Assembly (NCBI GenBank): GCA_018716005.1
Contig: DVKN01000007.1
Span: forward strand, 1 to 29,769
Reading direction: 5' to 3'
Source: Candidatus Scatomorpha stercoravium
Lineage (GTDB): Bacteria; Bacillota; Clostridia; Oscillospirales; Oscillospiraceae
DNA: 29,769 nucleotides
Shown here: in pieces, positions 7,065-14,829 of the stretch
Layout: every line of letters begins with the position of its first letter
Position numbering within the stretch: the stretch's first letter is position 1
Translations under genes and position numbers: made by a program
Notes under the pieces: generated by a model
Told to the model about the DNA's origin: nothing
Databases searched by the model: none
The model's input: the letters and a program-made list of their open reading frames with translations, nothing else

Positions 7065-8567
7065 GTGGAGAGGACATTTATTGCTATAGACCTCAAGAGC
7101 TTCTACGCCTCGGTCGAGTGCCGGGAGAGGGGGCTGGATCCGCTGGACACGAACCTCGTCGTCGCGGACGAGAGCCGGACGGACAAGACGATTTGCCTCG
7201 CCGTGACGCCCTCGCTCAAGAGCTACGGCATAGGCGGGCGCTGCCGGCTCTTCGAGCTCAAGCAGCGCGTGCGCGAGGCGAACGCCGGCCGTCGGCACGA
7301 CGCGCCGGGGCATAAGCTGGAGGGCAAGTCGCATTTCTTCTCAGAGCTGCAAGCGAATCCGTCGCTCGCCGTGGACTTCCTCATCGCGCCGCCGCGCATG
7401 GCGCATTACATGGAGTACAGCACGCGGATATACAAGGTCTACATGAAATACGTCGCGCCCGAGGACATCATCGTCTACTCCATTGACGAGGTGTTCATGG
7501 ACGTGACGCGCTATCTCAAGACCTACGGCCTTTCGCCGCACGAGCTCGCGATGAAGATTATCCTCGACGTGCTCGCGACGACCGGCATCACGGCGACGGC
7601 GGGCATCGGCACGAACCTCTATCTCTGCAAGGTCGCGATGGACATCGTCGCGAAGCACATCCCGGCCGACGAAAACGGCGTGCGCATAGCCGAGCTCGAC
7701 GAGCGGAGCTACCGGGAAAAGCTCTGGGCGCACACGCCGCTCACGGACTTCTGGCGCGTGGGCCGCGGCTACGCGAAGAAGCTCGAGGAGAACGGCATGT
7801 TCACGATGGGCGACGTCGCGCGCCGCTCGCTGACGGACGAGGACGCGCTCTTCAAGCTCTTCGGCAAGAACGCGGAGCTGCTCATAGACCACGCCTGGGG
7901 CTATGAGCCCTGCACCGTCGAGGCCGTGAAGGCGTACAAGCCGAGCACAAACAGCCTCGGCTCAGGGCAGGTGCTGCACGAGCCGTACACGGCGGACAAG
8001 GCGCGCATAGTCCTGCGCGAGATGGCCGACGCGCTCTCAATGGACCTGTTCGCGAAAAAGCTCGTCACCGACCAGATTGTGGTCACGATAGGCTACGACA
8101 TCGAGAACATCAAGGACGCGAAGCGCCGCGCGAATTACAAGGGCGAGGTCGTCCGCGACGGCTACGGGCGGCAGATACCGAAGCACTCGCACGGGACGAT
8201 TAACCTCCCGCGCCATACGTCCTCGACGAAGCGGATAATGGACGCCGCCTCGGAGCTCTACGACCGCGTCGTGAACAGGGAGCTGCTTATACGCCGCCTC
8301 AACGTCACGGCCTGCCGCGTCATACCCGAGGCCGAAGCGCCGCGCGGGGACGCGCCCGAGCAGCTCGACCTCTTCACGGACTACGCCGCCCTCGAGGCCG
8401 AGCGCGAGCGGGAAAACGCCGCCCTCGAGCGCGAAAAGCGCAAGCAGGCGGCGCTGCTGAAGATAAAGCAGAAGTACGGCAAAAACGCCGTCCTCCGCGG
8501 CATGAACTACGAGGACGGCGCCACCATGCGGGACCGCAACGGGCAGATAGGAGGGCACAAGGCGTGA
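7065..8567 (+). CDS. Y-family DNA polymerase (UmuC/DinB-like)
   Basis: A 500-residue translesion polymerase of the UmuC/UvrX-like branch common in Firmicutes. The catalytic acids are visible: AIDLKSFYASVECRERG with Asp9, and VYSIDEVFMDV with Asp141 and Glu142. The steric region and fingers follow (TSLKSYGIGGR type), then the thumb helix-hairpin-helix-like WRVGRGYAKKLEENGMFTMGDVA and the little-finger domain. It should copy past damaged bases in the cytoplasm. The GTG at 7065 is the start, with AAAGGAG ten bases upstream and the conserved FIAIDLKSFYA immediately after. The stop overlaps the start of the YolD-like gene by GTGA. SOS control is likely for the family, but no clear LexA box is directly upstream; the 33-bp repeats are there instead. 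Confidence 0.93.
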   Translation: MERTFIAIDLKSFYASVECRERGLDPLDTNLVVADESRTDKTICLAVTPSLKSYGIGGRCRLFELKQRVREANAGRRHDAPGHKLEGKSHFFSELQANPSLAVDFLIAPPRMAHYMEYSTRIYKVYMKYVAPEDIIVYSIDEVFMDVTRYLKTYGLSPHELAMKIILDVLATTGITATAGIGTNLYLCKVAMDIVAKHIPADENGVRIAELDERSYREKLWAHTPLTDFWRVGRGYAKKLEENGMFTMGDVARRSLTDEDALFKLFGKNAELLIDHAWGYEPCTVEAVKAYKPSTNSLGSGQVLHEPYTADKARIVLREMADALSMDLFAKKLVTDQIVVTIGYDIENIKDAKRRANYKGEVVRDGYGRQIPKHSHGTINLPRHTSSTKRIMDAASELYDRVVNRELLIRRLNVTACRVIPEAEAPRGDAPEQLDLFTDYAALEAERERENAALEREKRKQAALLKIKQKYGKNAVLRGMNYEDGATMRDRNGQIGGHKA

Positions 8568-8962
8568 GTGAATACGACGACATCATTGACCTCCCGCGGC
8601 CGAAGTCTGCGCATGAGCCGATGCCGATGAGCGACCGGGCGGCGCAGTTTTCGCCCTTTGCGGCGCTGACGGGGTATGAGGACGCGATTGACGAGACGGC
8701 GCGGCTCACGGACGCGCGCGTCGAGCTCGGCGAGAGCGCCGTCGAGGAGCTCGAGCGCGCCCTCGCCGGTATTGCCGCGCGCATATCCGAGCGCCCCGAC
8801 GTGACCGTGACTTATTTCGTCCCCGACGGGCGCAAATCCGGCGGCGCGTATGTGACGCGCGCCGGCGCGCTCAAGCGCATAGACGAGCTCGAGCGCGAGA
8901 TCGTGTTCGCGGACGGGACAAGGATAGCCGTCGGGGATATAGTCTCCATAGAGGACGCCTGA
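8564..8962 (+). CDS. YolD-like protein
   Basis: A 132-residue YolD-family protein. The diagnostic segment MSDRAAQFSPFAALTGYEDAI, followed by ETARLTD, is close to YolD-like proteins of Firmicutes that accompany UvrX-type Y-family polymerases. The C-terminal part (TVTYFVPDGRKSGGAYVTRAG, then RIDELEREIVFADGTRIAVGDIVSIE) is beta-rich. The start is a GTG overlapping the polymerase stop, so the two are coupled. The molecular role is not established; an accessory or modulator of the polymerase is inference from the constant pairing. A strong terminator follows. Confidence 0.9.
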   Translation: MSEYDDIIDLPRPKSAHEPMPMSDRAAQFSPFAALTGYEDAIDETARLTDARVELGESAVEELERALAGIAARISERPDVTVTYFVPDGRKSGGAYVTRAGALKRIDELEREIVFADGTRIAVGDIVSIEDA

Positions 8963-8974
8963 ACGCAAAAGCCC

Positions 8975-9009
8975 AAAAGAGCCGCCGGAATAAACCGGCG
9001 GCTCTTTTT
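8975..9009. terminator. Bidirectional terminator after the YolD-like gene
   Basis: AAAAGAGCCGCCGG and its complement CCGGCGGCTCTTTT pair around AATAAA, followed by T. It separates the polymerase operon from the convergent regulatory operon ending at 9070. Confidence 0.93.
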
Positions 9010-9069
9010 CCGTCCCCGGATTTTCCGGGAACTTTTTTGTTGGGGAGCGTCTGAACTTTGGCCGGGCGG

Positions 9070-9654
9070 TCAGTCCGGTTCGGGGAGGGGGGAGGCGGGG
9101 GCGCCGGATCTGTCTATGGCGGCCTCGACGCCGGAGAATTTTATGAGGAAGCCGAAGACCTCCATAATCTGAAGTATCTCGCGGTCGCCGTGGCGGCCCT
9201 TGGAGTGGCTCACTAGGATGTAGCCCATGAGCCGCTCGACGGTCTCCGCGTTCTTCTCGTCGAGGTCGGCGTATACGGGCTGCGCCCCGAAGCCGGGCGA
9301 GCGGAAGCGGAAGTAGGGGTTCGCCATGAAATACAGGAAAAGCAGGTAGGGGAACTGGCACTCCACGTAGTGGAGGACGCCGCCCTCCGGCGTTATCTTA
9401 TAGGGCTGGTAGTCGCTTATCGCCATGAGCACGCCGCGGTGCAGCTCGTGGACGCCGGCGTTTATGGATATCCGGCCGCGCCCGCTCTTTATATAAATGA
9501 GGGTTATGCTCTCGTTGTGGCGGATGGGCGTCTCCACCGCCGCCGTGCGCAGCGCGGCCTTGATAAAGGGCTGGGAGTCGGCCTCGCTGCTGAAGAAGTA
9601 GTCCATGCTGGTCATGGGCTGGGTGAAGCCTTCAATTTTCTTTTTCTTCGCCAA
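9070..9654 (-). CDS. Stand-alone AraC-type sensor domain without HTH
   Basis: A 194-residue protein resembling only the N-terminal cupin-like ligand-binding half of AraC regulators: ESITLIYIKSGRGRISINAGVHELHRGVLMAISDYQPYKI is the usual first barrel, followed by a helical dimerisation part (AETVERLMGYILVSH). It ends in a Pro-rich tail with no DNA-binding region. It overlaps the end of the upstream double-HTH regulator by 23 bases on the same strand. The start is a TTG at 9654 behind AAAGGA; the ATG at residue 13 or 16 is an alternative. It may bind bile acids or a related ligand and modulate its neighbour by heterodimerisation, which is inference. It does not look like a simple frameshift remnant because the neighbour has its own sensor domain. 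Confidence 0.75.
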   Translation of the reverse strand: MAKKKKIEGFTQPMTSMDYFFSSEADSQPFIKAALRTAAVETPIRHNESITLIYIKSGRGRISINAGVHELHRGVLMAISDYQPYKITPEGGVLHYVECQFPYLLFLYFMANPYFRFRSPGFGAQPVYADLDEKNAETVERLMGYILVSHSKGRHGDREILQIMEVFGFLIKFSGVEAAIDRSGAPASPLPEPD

Positions 9655-10879
9655 GCTGGCCCCATCCTTTCTTCATGCGGAATTCGGTCGGCGTCATGCC
9701 GTTTATGTTCTTGAAGGCCCTCGAGAAGACCTTGACGGAGTTGAAGCCGACGCTCATCGAGATGTCGAGGAGGGGGAGGTCCGTGTTCAGCAGCAGGGAC
9801 TCGGAGTGCCTCACGCGGCAGAGGGAGATGATATACCTCACGCTGAGCCCGAAGAGCTCGCGGAACTTCTCGCTCAGCAGCGTCTCGGAGATGTAGAGCT
9901 CGGCGGCTATCTGCTTCTGGGTTATGGGCTGGGCGTACTTCGTCTGGATGATGTTCAGCGCGGAGATGACGGTGCGGCTGTTCACCATGCCGTAGTAGCC
10001 GCTGCCCGCGCACATGCGCATGAGCCGGTACTCGTTCGGCGAGACGCCCTTGAGCCGCTTGAACACGCGGTAGAACGAGGCCTCTGTCGAGAAGCCGGCG
10101 TAGGAGAGCAGGTAGGAGAGGGACACGTCCTCGAAGAACATGGCCCCCGCGGCGATGTTTATGCGTATCCTGTCGAGGGACTGCTGGAAGTCGCGGCCGC
10201 TTATCCGCCGCAGCTCGTAGTTGAGCTGCGCGCTCGTGCAGCCGAATTCGGCCGCCACGCCCGCCGAGGTCAGCGGATCGCGGTAGTGCTCCGCGATGTA
10301 CAGCACGACCGTCCAGCCGAGGGGGCGCGGCTCCGGCTCCTCGCCGCGCCGCGCGCGCTTTATGCAGTCGTTGATGAAGAAGACGACTATCTGCCCGAGC
10401 GTCGCGACCTTTATCATCGAGCTGCCCTGGCTGACGGAGTCGTTCTCGGCCTCGAACTCGCTGAGCAGGCGCTGGATTATCTCCTTCTTCTCCTTGCGCA
10501 TCTGCATGACGGGCCGCGACTGCATGATGGCCCGGGACGCCAGGGGCGTCAGCGTCTGCGTGACGAGGTAGGACGAGAGTGGGTAGTCGTACGCGCACAG
10601 CGAGAAGCTGAGCGTGCTGCCGAAGGCGGGCTCTATCGTATAGGTGTGGTAGGATTGCAGCCAGCACAGGCTGCCGTCGGAGAGGGGGAACTCGACCCCG
10701 TTGATGGTTATCACGCCCTCGCCCGAGGTGACGAAGAGCACCAGGCTCTCGTCCTCGGATATGGGCGGCGTGGGCTCGGTTATGGAGAAGTGCTGCAGCT
10801 TCAGGAACTTGTCGCCGCTCACAAATACGCCGCTCACGGGCTTAACCGGTATGCTCTTGGAAACAGGCCAATTCTTCAT
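9632..10879 (-). CDS. AraC-family regulator with two HTH domains, divergent from bai
   Basis: About 415 residues. An N-terminal cupin-like sensor (about 30-130; LVLFVTSGEGVITINGVEFPL) and a helical linker are followed by two full AraC DNA-binding domains. The first covers about 190-287 (GVAAEFGCTSAQLNYELRRISG ... AGFSTEASFYRVFKRLKGVSPNEYR) and the second about 303-404 (QIAAELYISETLLSEKFRELFG ... VGFNSVKVFSRAFKNINGMTPTEFR). Usually there is only one. The ATG at 10879 is preferred because AGGA lies eight bases upstream; the ATG at 10888 has its AGG immediately adjacent, and the upstream in-frame extension does not look coded. AraC-type regulators (bar genes, as I recall) also sit upstream of the bai operon in C. 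scindens relatives. It is the obvious candidate for bile-acid control of the divergent operon. Confidence 0.88.
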   Translation of the reverse strand: MKNWPVSKSIPVKPVSGVFVSGDKFLKLQHFSITEPTPPISEDESLVLFVTSGEGVITINGVEFPLSDGSLCWLQSYHTYTIEPAFGSTLSFSLCAYDYPLSSYLVTQTLTPLASRAIMQSRPVMQMRKEKKEIIQRLLSEFEAENDSVSQGSSMIKVATLGQIVVFFINDCIKRARRGEEPEPRPLGWTVVLYIAEHYRDPLTSAGVAAEFGCTSAQLNYELRRISGRDFQQSLDRIRINIAAGAMFFEDVSLSYLLSYAGFSTEASFYRVFKRLKGVSPNEYRLMRMCAGSGYYGMVNSRTVISALNIIQTKYAQPITQKQIAAELYISETLLSEKFRELFGLSVRYIISLCRVRHSESLLLNTDLPLLDISMSVGFNSVKVFSRAFKNINGMTPTEFRMKKGWGQLGEEKEN

Positions 10880-10916
10880 CTGCGCCATCCTGACTGGTAA
10901 AAAATAGGGATATTTT

Positions 10917-10943
10917 GCGGGCGTCCCGCTTTTGGACGCCCGC
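10917..10943. other. Leader hairpin of the AraC regulator (possible attenuator)
   Basis: GCGGGCGTCC (10917-10926) and its perfect complement (10934-10943) form a 10-bp stem with a 7-base loop. Read on the minus strand it is followed by AAAATATCCCTATTTTTT, itself a small A/T hairpin ending in a T-run just before the start codon. This looks like a leaky terminator inside the 5' leader. Confidence 0.5.
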
Positions 10944-11086
10944 TGTGTTTTACGTGCTACATGAACGTGGGAACTGTTAAAGTTCGGACAAAGAAAGGCC
11001 GCGCCTGTGCGCCATGCACACAATCCGGGCGTGAAAGCCGCCCTTAATTTGCTACTTAGCATACACAAACGGGCCTTACCGATAGT

Positions 11087-11115
11087 ATTTTACTTGTTTT
11101 GTTCCTCTCTGTCAA
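11087..11115 (-). promoter_or_regulatory. Consensus promoter of the AraC operon
   Basis: On the minus strand TTGACA (11115-11110), a 17-bp spacer and TAAAAT (11092-11087). The predicted start near 11080 gives a leader of about 200 bases. Confidence 0.8.
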
Positions 11116-11185
11116 TAAAGAATCAATGGTTTCAAGCCTCGGGATGCAAATTTTTTGCCCACTTTTCACCCCTACTTATCAAGTC

Positions 11186-11201
11186 AAATGTGTTAACATT
11201 T
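11186..11201. promoter_or_regulatory. Inverted repeat upstream of baiB
   Basis: AAATGT-GTTA-ACATTT is a perfect 6+6 palindrome 67 bases before the baiB ATG. Its place suits an operator or activator site for the bai operon, but no binding protein can be assigned from sequence. Confidence 0.45.
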
Positions 11202-11268
11202 TAGCAAAAGGGAACGAAGAAAGCATGAGTGGGACAAGCGTCCGCGCGCTTAGGGGGGTATAGAGAAT

Positions 11269-12795
11269 ATGTCCGAAGGCGTCCGCCTTAACAAATACAA
11301 TCTCGGAGAGAGCGACTTCGTAACGCCGGGGATGCAGCTGCACTATGTGGCGCAGGCGAAGCCCGACGAGCCGGCCGTCATCCACGTGAAGGACGGCGGG
11401 ACGGAGGAGCGGATAAGCTGGAGCGAGCTCGACAGGCTGACAAGCCGCATGGCTTGGATGCTTATGGACCACGGAGTTGGGCCGAAAAGTACGGTATTAT
11501 GCACGTATCCCAACGGAATTGAGCATATTGCGGCGAATTTGGCAATATGGAAGACGGGCGCGGCCTATATGCCCACCTCGCACCGCACCTCGCCCGAGGA
11601 GCTGCTCGAGCTCCAGGAGCTCCTGTCCCCGGCCGCGGCGCTCACGGACATAGACGTCGACGAGAAGGTCTTCAAGTGCGGCATGGCCGAGCTCCGCGAG
11701 GCCTGCTCCGGCTACTCCGACGAGATGCCGCCCGACGTCCTCGCGAACCCGAACATAATAAACGCCTCCGGCGGCACGACGGGGAAGCCCAAGCTCATAA
11801 AGCAGAACATCCCCTGCGGCCACTCGGACGGCTCCATCGGCTCCTGGTTCCAGGTGAGCGGCATGGCGATGGACCAGACGCAGCTGCTCGCGGGCGCGCT
11901 CTTCCACGGCGCGCCGCACATAGCCGCGATGAACGGCCTCTTCTCCGGCGGCACGCTCGTGATACCCTCGACCTTCTGCCCGGAGGGGCTCGTGGAGTGC
12001 ATAGAGAAGTATAAGGTGCAGTTCATGCAGACCGTGCCGACGCTCATGCACAGGATAATAAAGACGCCCGGCCTCAAGAAGGAGAGCTTCGCCTCCATAG
12101 AGGCGCTCTGCCACACCGGCGGGGCCTGCTCCGAATGGCTCAAGCGCGCCTGGTTCGAGATACTCGAGCCCGAGAAGATATACGAGATGTACTCTATGAC
12201 CGAGGTCATAGGCATGTGCGCCATACGCGGCGACGAATGGCTCAAGCACCCGGGCAGCGTCGGCCTCCCCAAGTACGGCAGCCGGATATCCATCCGCGGC
12301 GCCGAAGGCGAGCCGCTCGCGCCCTACGAGGTCGGCAACATCTATATGTCGCCGCCGGCCGGCTTCTTCTACACGGAGTACATAAACGAGAAGCCGCTCG
12401 GCACGATTGAGGACAGCTTCCGCAGCGTCGGAGATATGGGCTACGTCGATACCGAGGGCTACCTCTACTTCTCCGACAGGCGCAGCGACATGATAGTCAC
12501 CGGGGGCGAGAACGTCTTCGCCGCCGAGGTTGAGAACGCCCTGCTGCGCGACGCGCACGTCCTCGACGCCGTCGTCGTCGGCATACCCGACCCGGAGTGG
12601 GGCAGGAGGCTGCACGCGGTCATTGAGACGGACGGGCTCGTCACGGCGAAGGAGCTCAAGGCCTTCCTCAAGACCTTCATGCTGCCCTACAAGATACCGA
12701 AGACCTACGAATTCGTCGACCGCATCCGCCGCAAGGACAACGGCAAGGTCGCGAGGGACGAGATACTCCGAGACAGCATCGCCAAGGGCGTCTGA
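11269..12795 (+). CDS. baiB: Bile acid-CoA ligase BaiB
   Basis: A 508-residue ANL-superfamily acyl-CoA ligase that forms bile acyl-CoA with ATP, the first committed step of 7-alpha-dehydroxylation. The ATP loop ASGGTTGKPK is at 166-175; YSMTEVIGM, SVGDMGYVDTEGYLYFSDRR and the hinge lead to the C-terminal lysine in RRKDNGKVARDE (about Lys493). Long stretches match my recollection of C. scindens BaiB, for example NLGxSxFVTPGxQLxYV, LFHGAPHxAAxNGLF, PEKIYEMYSMTE and the LDAVVVGIPDxxxGRRLHAVIET segment. The length is close to that protein (about 520). It opens the operon, with AGGGGGG upstream and the presumed regulated promoter in the divergent region. Confidence 0.95.
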   Translation: MSEGVRLNKYNLGESDFVTPGMQLHYVAQAKPDEPAVIHVKDGGTEERISWSELDRLTSRMAWMLMDHGVGPKSTVLCTYPNGIEHIAANLAIWKTGAAYMPTSHRTSPEELLELQELLSPAAALTDIDVDEKVFKCGMAELREACSGYSDEMPPDVLANPNIINASGGTTGKPKLIKQNIPCGHSDGSIGSWFQVSGMAMDQTQLLAGALFHGAPHIAAMNGLFSGGTLVIPSTFCPEGLVECIEKYKVQFMQTVPTLMHRIIKTPGLKKESFASIEALCHTGGACSEWLKRAWFEILEPEKIYEMYSMTEVIGMCAIRGDEWLKHPGSVGLPKYGSRISIRGAEGEPLAPYEVGNIYMSPPAGFFYTEYINEKPLGTIEDSFRSVGDMGYVDTEGYLYFSDRRSDMIVTGGENVFAAEVENALLRDAHVLDAVVVGIPDPEWGRRLHAVIETDGLVTAKELKAFLKTFMLPYKIPKTYEFVDRIRRKDNGKVARDEILRDSIAKGV

Positions 12796-12859
12796 GCCCG
12801 GACGGCGCTTTGGTTACATGGAAGCAATTAAAACAAACCGTTCAAAGGAGAAATGAAAA

Positions 12860-14773
12860 ATGTTTGACGCACTGTTTAGCCCCATGAAGATTCGCGGCCT
12901 CGAGCTCAAGAACCGCGTTGTCCTCCCCGGCATGAACACCAAGATGGTCCGCAACAAGCACGAGATAGGCGAGGACATGATAGCCTACCACGTCGCGAAG
13001 GCCAAGGCCGGCTGCGCCCTGAACATCTTCGAGGTCGCCGCCGTCTGTCCGGAACCCCACGCCTATATGTACATGGGCCTCTACACCGACAAGGACGTCG
13101 AGGAGCTCCGCAAGCTCACCGACGCCGTCCACGCCGTCGGCGGCAAGATGGCCATCCAGCTCTGGCACGGCGGCTTCACGCCCCAGTACTTCTTCGACGA
13201 GAGCAACAAGCTCGAGACGCCCGACACCCTGAGCGTCGAGCGCCTGCAGGAGATTGAGAAGCAGTTCGGCGCCGCCGCCAAGCGCGCCGCCGACGCCGGC
13301 TTCGACGCCGTCGAGTTCCACGGCGGCCACAGCTACCTGCCCCACGAGATGCTCAGCCCCGGCACCAACCACCGCACCGACGAGTACGGCGGCAATTTCG
13401 AGAACCGCTGCCGCTTCGCCTGGAACTGCATTAAGGAAATCCGCGCGAACATCCCCGACAGCATGGCCCTCTTCATGCGCTGCGACGCCGTCGACGAGCT
13501 CATGCAGGAGAACATGACCGAGCAGGAGATAGTCGACTTCATCAACCGCTCCGCCGAGCTGGGCGTCGACGTCGTCGACCTCTCCCGCGGCAACTCCATG
13601 AGCTTCGCCACCGTCTACGAGGTCCCGCCCTACCTGCTGAAGCCCGGCTTCAACATGGACAACATCGCCAAGATAAAGGCCCAGGTCAGCATCCCCGTTA
13701 TGGGCGTCGGCCGCGTCAACACCCCCGAGCTCGCCGACAAGCTGATAGCCGAGGGCAAGGTCGACCTCGTCGGCATCGGCCGCGGCCAGATTACCGACCC
13801 CCAGTGGGTCAAGAAGGCCCAGGAGGGCCACCCCGAGCTTATCCGCAGGTGCATCGGCTGCGACCAGGGCTGCTATGACGCCGTCATCGACCCGCGCTTC
13901 AAGACCATCACCTGCACCCGCAACCCGCTCGCCTGCCTCGAGTACAAGGGCCTGCAGAAGACCGAGAGCCCGAAGAAGGTCATGATAATCGGCGGCGGCA
14001 TGGGCGGCATGATGGCGGCCGAGATACTCAAGGCCCGCGGCCACGAGCCCGCCATTTTCGAGGCCTCCGACCACCTGGGCGGCCAGTTCCTCCTCGCCGG
14101 CGTCGCTCCGCAGAAGCAGGAAATGACCGCCGCCGCCGAGTGGGAGGTCAAGGAGGTCGAGCGCATGGGCATCGAGACCCACCTCAACACCCCCGTCACC
14201 CCCGAGCTCATCGCCGAGGTCAAGCCCGACGAGGTCATAGTCGCCATCGGCTCCGACTACGTCTGCCCGGCCATCCCCGGCGCGGAGACCGCCTATCACC
14301 AGTACCAGGTCCTCACCGGCGAGGTCAAGCTCTCCGGCAACGTCTGCGTCGTCGGCTGCGGCAGCGTCGGCAGCGAGGTCGCCATGCTCCTCGCGGCCCA
14401 GGGCTGCAAGGTCACCGTTATGGAGAAGAAGGGCGTCGGCAACGACCTCACCATGCTCCGCAAGATGTTCATCAAGCCCCAGTTCAAGGGCTTCGGCATC
14501 ACCGGCATGAGCGGCACCGCCGTGCTCGGCATTGAGGACGGCAAGAAGGTACACTTCGTCGTCACCGACCGCAAGACCAAGGAGAGCACCCAGGGCAGCG
14601 CCGACTTCGACGCCGTCGTTATCTGCATGGGCATCACCGCCCGCGGCAGCGAGGACCTCCAGGCCAAGTGCGCCGAGCTGGGCGTGCCCTGCCACGTTAT
14701 CGGCGACGCCAAGCAGGCCCGCACCGCCCTCTGGGCCACCCGCGAGGCCGCCAAGGTCGCGCTGGATATGTAA
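12860..14773 (+). CDS. baiCD: BaiCD, 3-oxo-delta-4 bile acid oxidoreductase
   Basis: A 637-residue flavoenzyme of the 2,4-dienoyl-CoA reductase/Old Yellow group. The N-terminal FMN barrel (LFSPMKIRGLELKNRVVLPGMN; FHGGHSYLPHEMLSPGTN) carries the 4Fe-4S cysteines CIGCDQGC at 331-338 with a fourth near 350. The FAD/NAD Rossmann part begins near 374 (VMIIGGGMGGMMAAEILKARG). It matches C. scindens BaiCD along its length, including KMGxxxWHGGF and the KKTKExTQG segment. BaiCD introduces or, in the reductive arm, removes the C4 double bond of the 3-oxo bile acyl substrate. AAAGGAG at 12844-12850 is nine bases before the ATG. The protein is cytosolic. Confidence 0.95.
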   Translation: MFDALFSPMKIRGLELKNRVVLPGMNTKMVRNKHEIGEDMIAYHVAKAKAGCALNIFEVAAVCPEPHAYMYMGLYTDKDVEELRKLTDAVHAVGGKMAIQLWHGGFTPQYFFDESNKLETPDTLSVERLQEIEKQFGAAAKRAADAGFDAVEFHGGHSYLPHEMLSPGTNHRTDEYGGNFENRCRFAWNCIKEIRANIPDSMALFMRCDAVDELMQENMTEQEIVDFINRSAELGVDVVDLSRGNSMSFATVYEVPPYLLKPGFNMDNIAKIKAQVSIPVMGVGRVNTPELADKLIAEGKVDLVGIGRGQITDPQWVKKAQEGHPELIRRCIGCDQGCYDAVIDPRFKTITCTRNPLACLEYKGLQKTESPKKVMIIGGGMGGMMAAEILKARGHEPAIFEASDHLGGQFLLAGVAPQKQEMTAAAEWEVKEVERMGIETHLNTPVTPELIAEVKPDEVIVAIGSDYVCPAIPGAETAYHQYQVLTGEVKLSGNVCVVGCGSVGSEVAMLLAAQGCKVTVMEKKGVGNDLTMLRKMFIKPQFKGFGITGMSGTAVLGIEDGKKVHFVVTDRKTKESTQGSADFDAVVICMGITARGSEDLQAKCAELGVPCHVIGDAKQARTALWATREAAKVALDM

Positions 14774-14829
14774 TCCGAGAGAGACAATAAACCCGACCGA
14801 GAGAAAAAAGATTAGGAGACAAGCTTACA

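Larger units (their letters stand above)
10889..11268. other. Divergent regulatory region between the AraC operon and baiB
   Basis: No gene is seen here. It holds the hairpin leader of the AraC gene, a consensus minus-strand promoter (11087-11115), the inverted repeat AAATGT-N4-ACATTT (11186-11201) and the AGGGGGG ribosome site of baiB near 11253. The stretch 11087-11210 is clearly AT-richer than the rest of the window. No good sigma-A promoter for baiB is apparent, in keeping with an activator-dependent promoter. Confidence 0.6.

Noticed and set aside
9605..10900. Long plus-strand frame opposite the AraC regulator
   Set aside because: The minus strand has clear AraC domains; the plus-strand product is Glu/Val/Arg-rich without recognisable motifs.
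10889..11068. N-terminal extension of the AraC regulator to an ATG at 11068
   Set aside because: The extra residues look non-coding, include leader hairpins, and a better placed ribosome site precedes the ATG at 10879.
12853..12867. Four-codon frame MKNV overlapping the baiCD start
   Set aside because: The ribosome site is only two bases from this ATG and nine from the baiCD ATG; likely chance.
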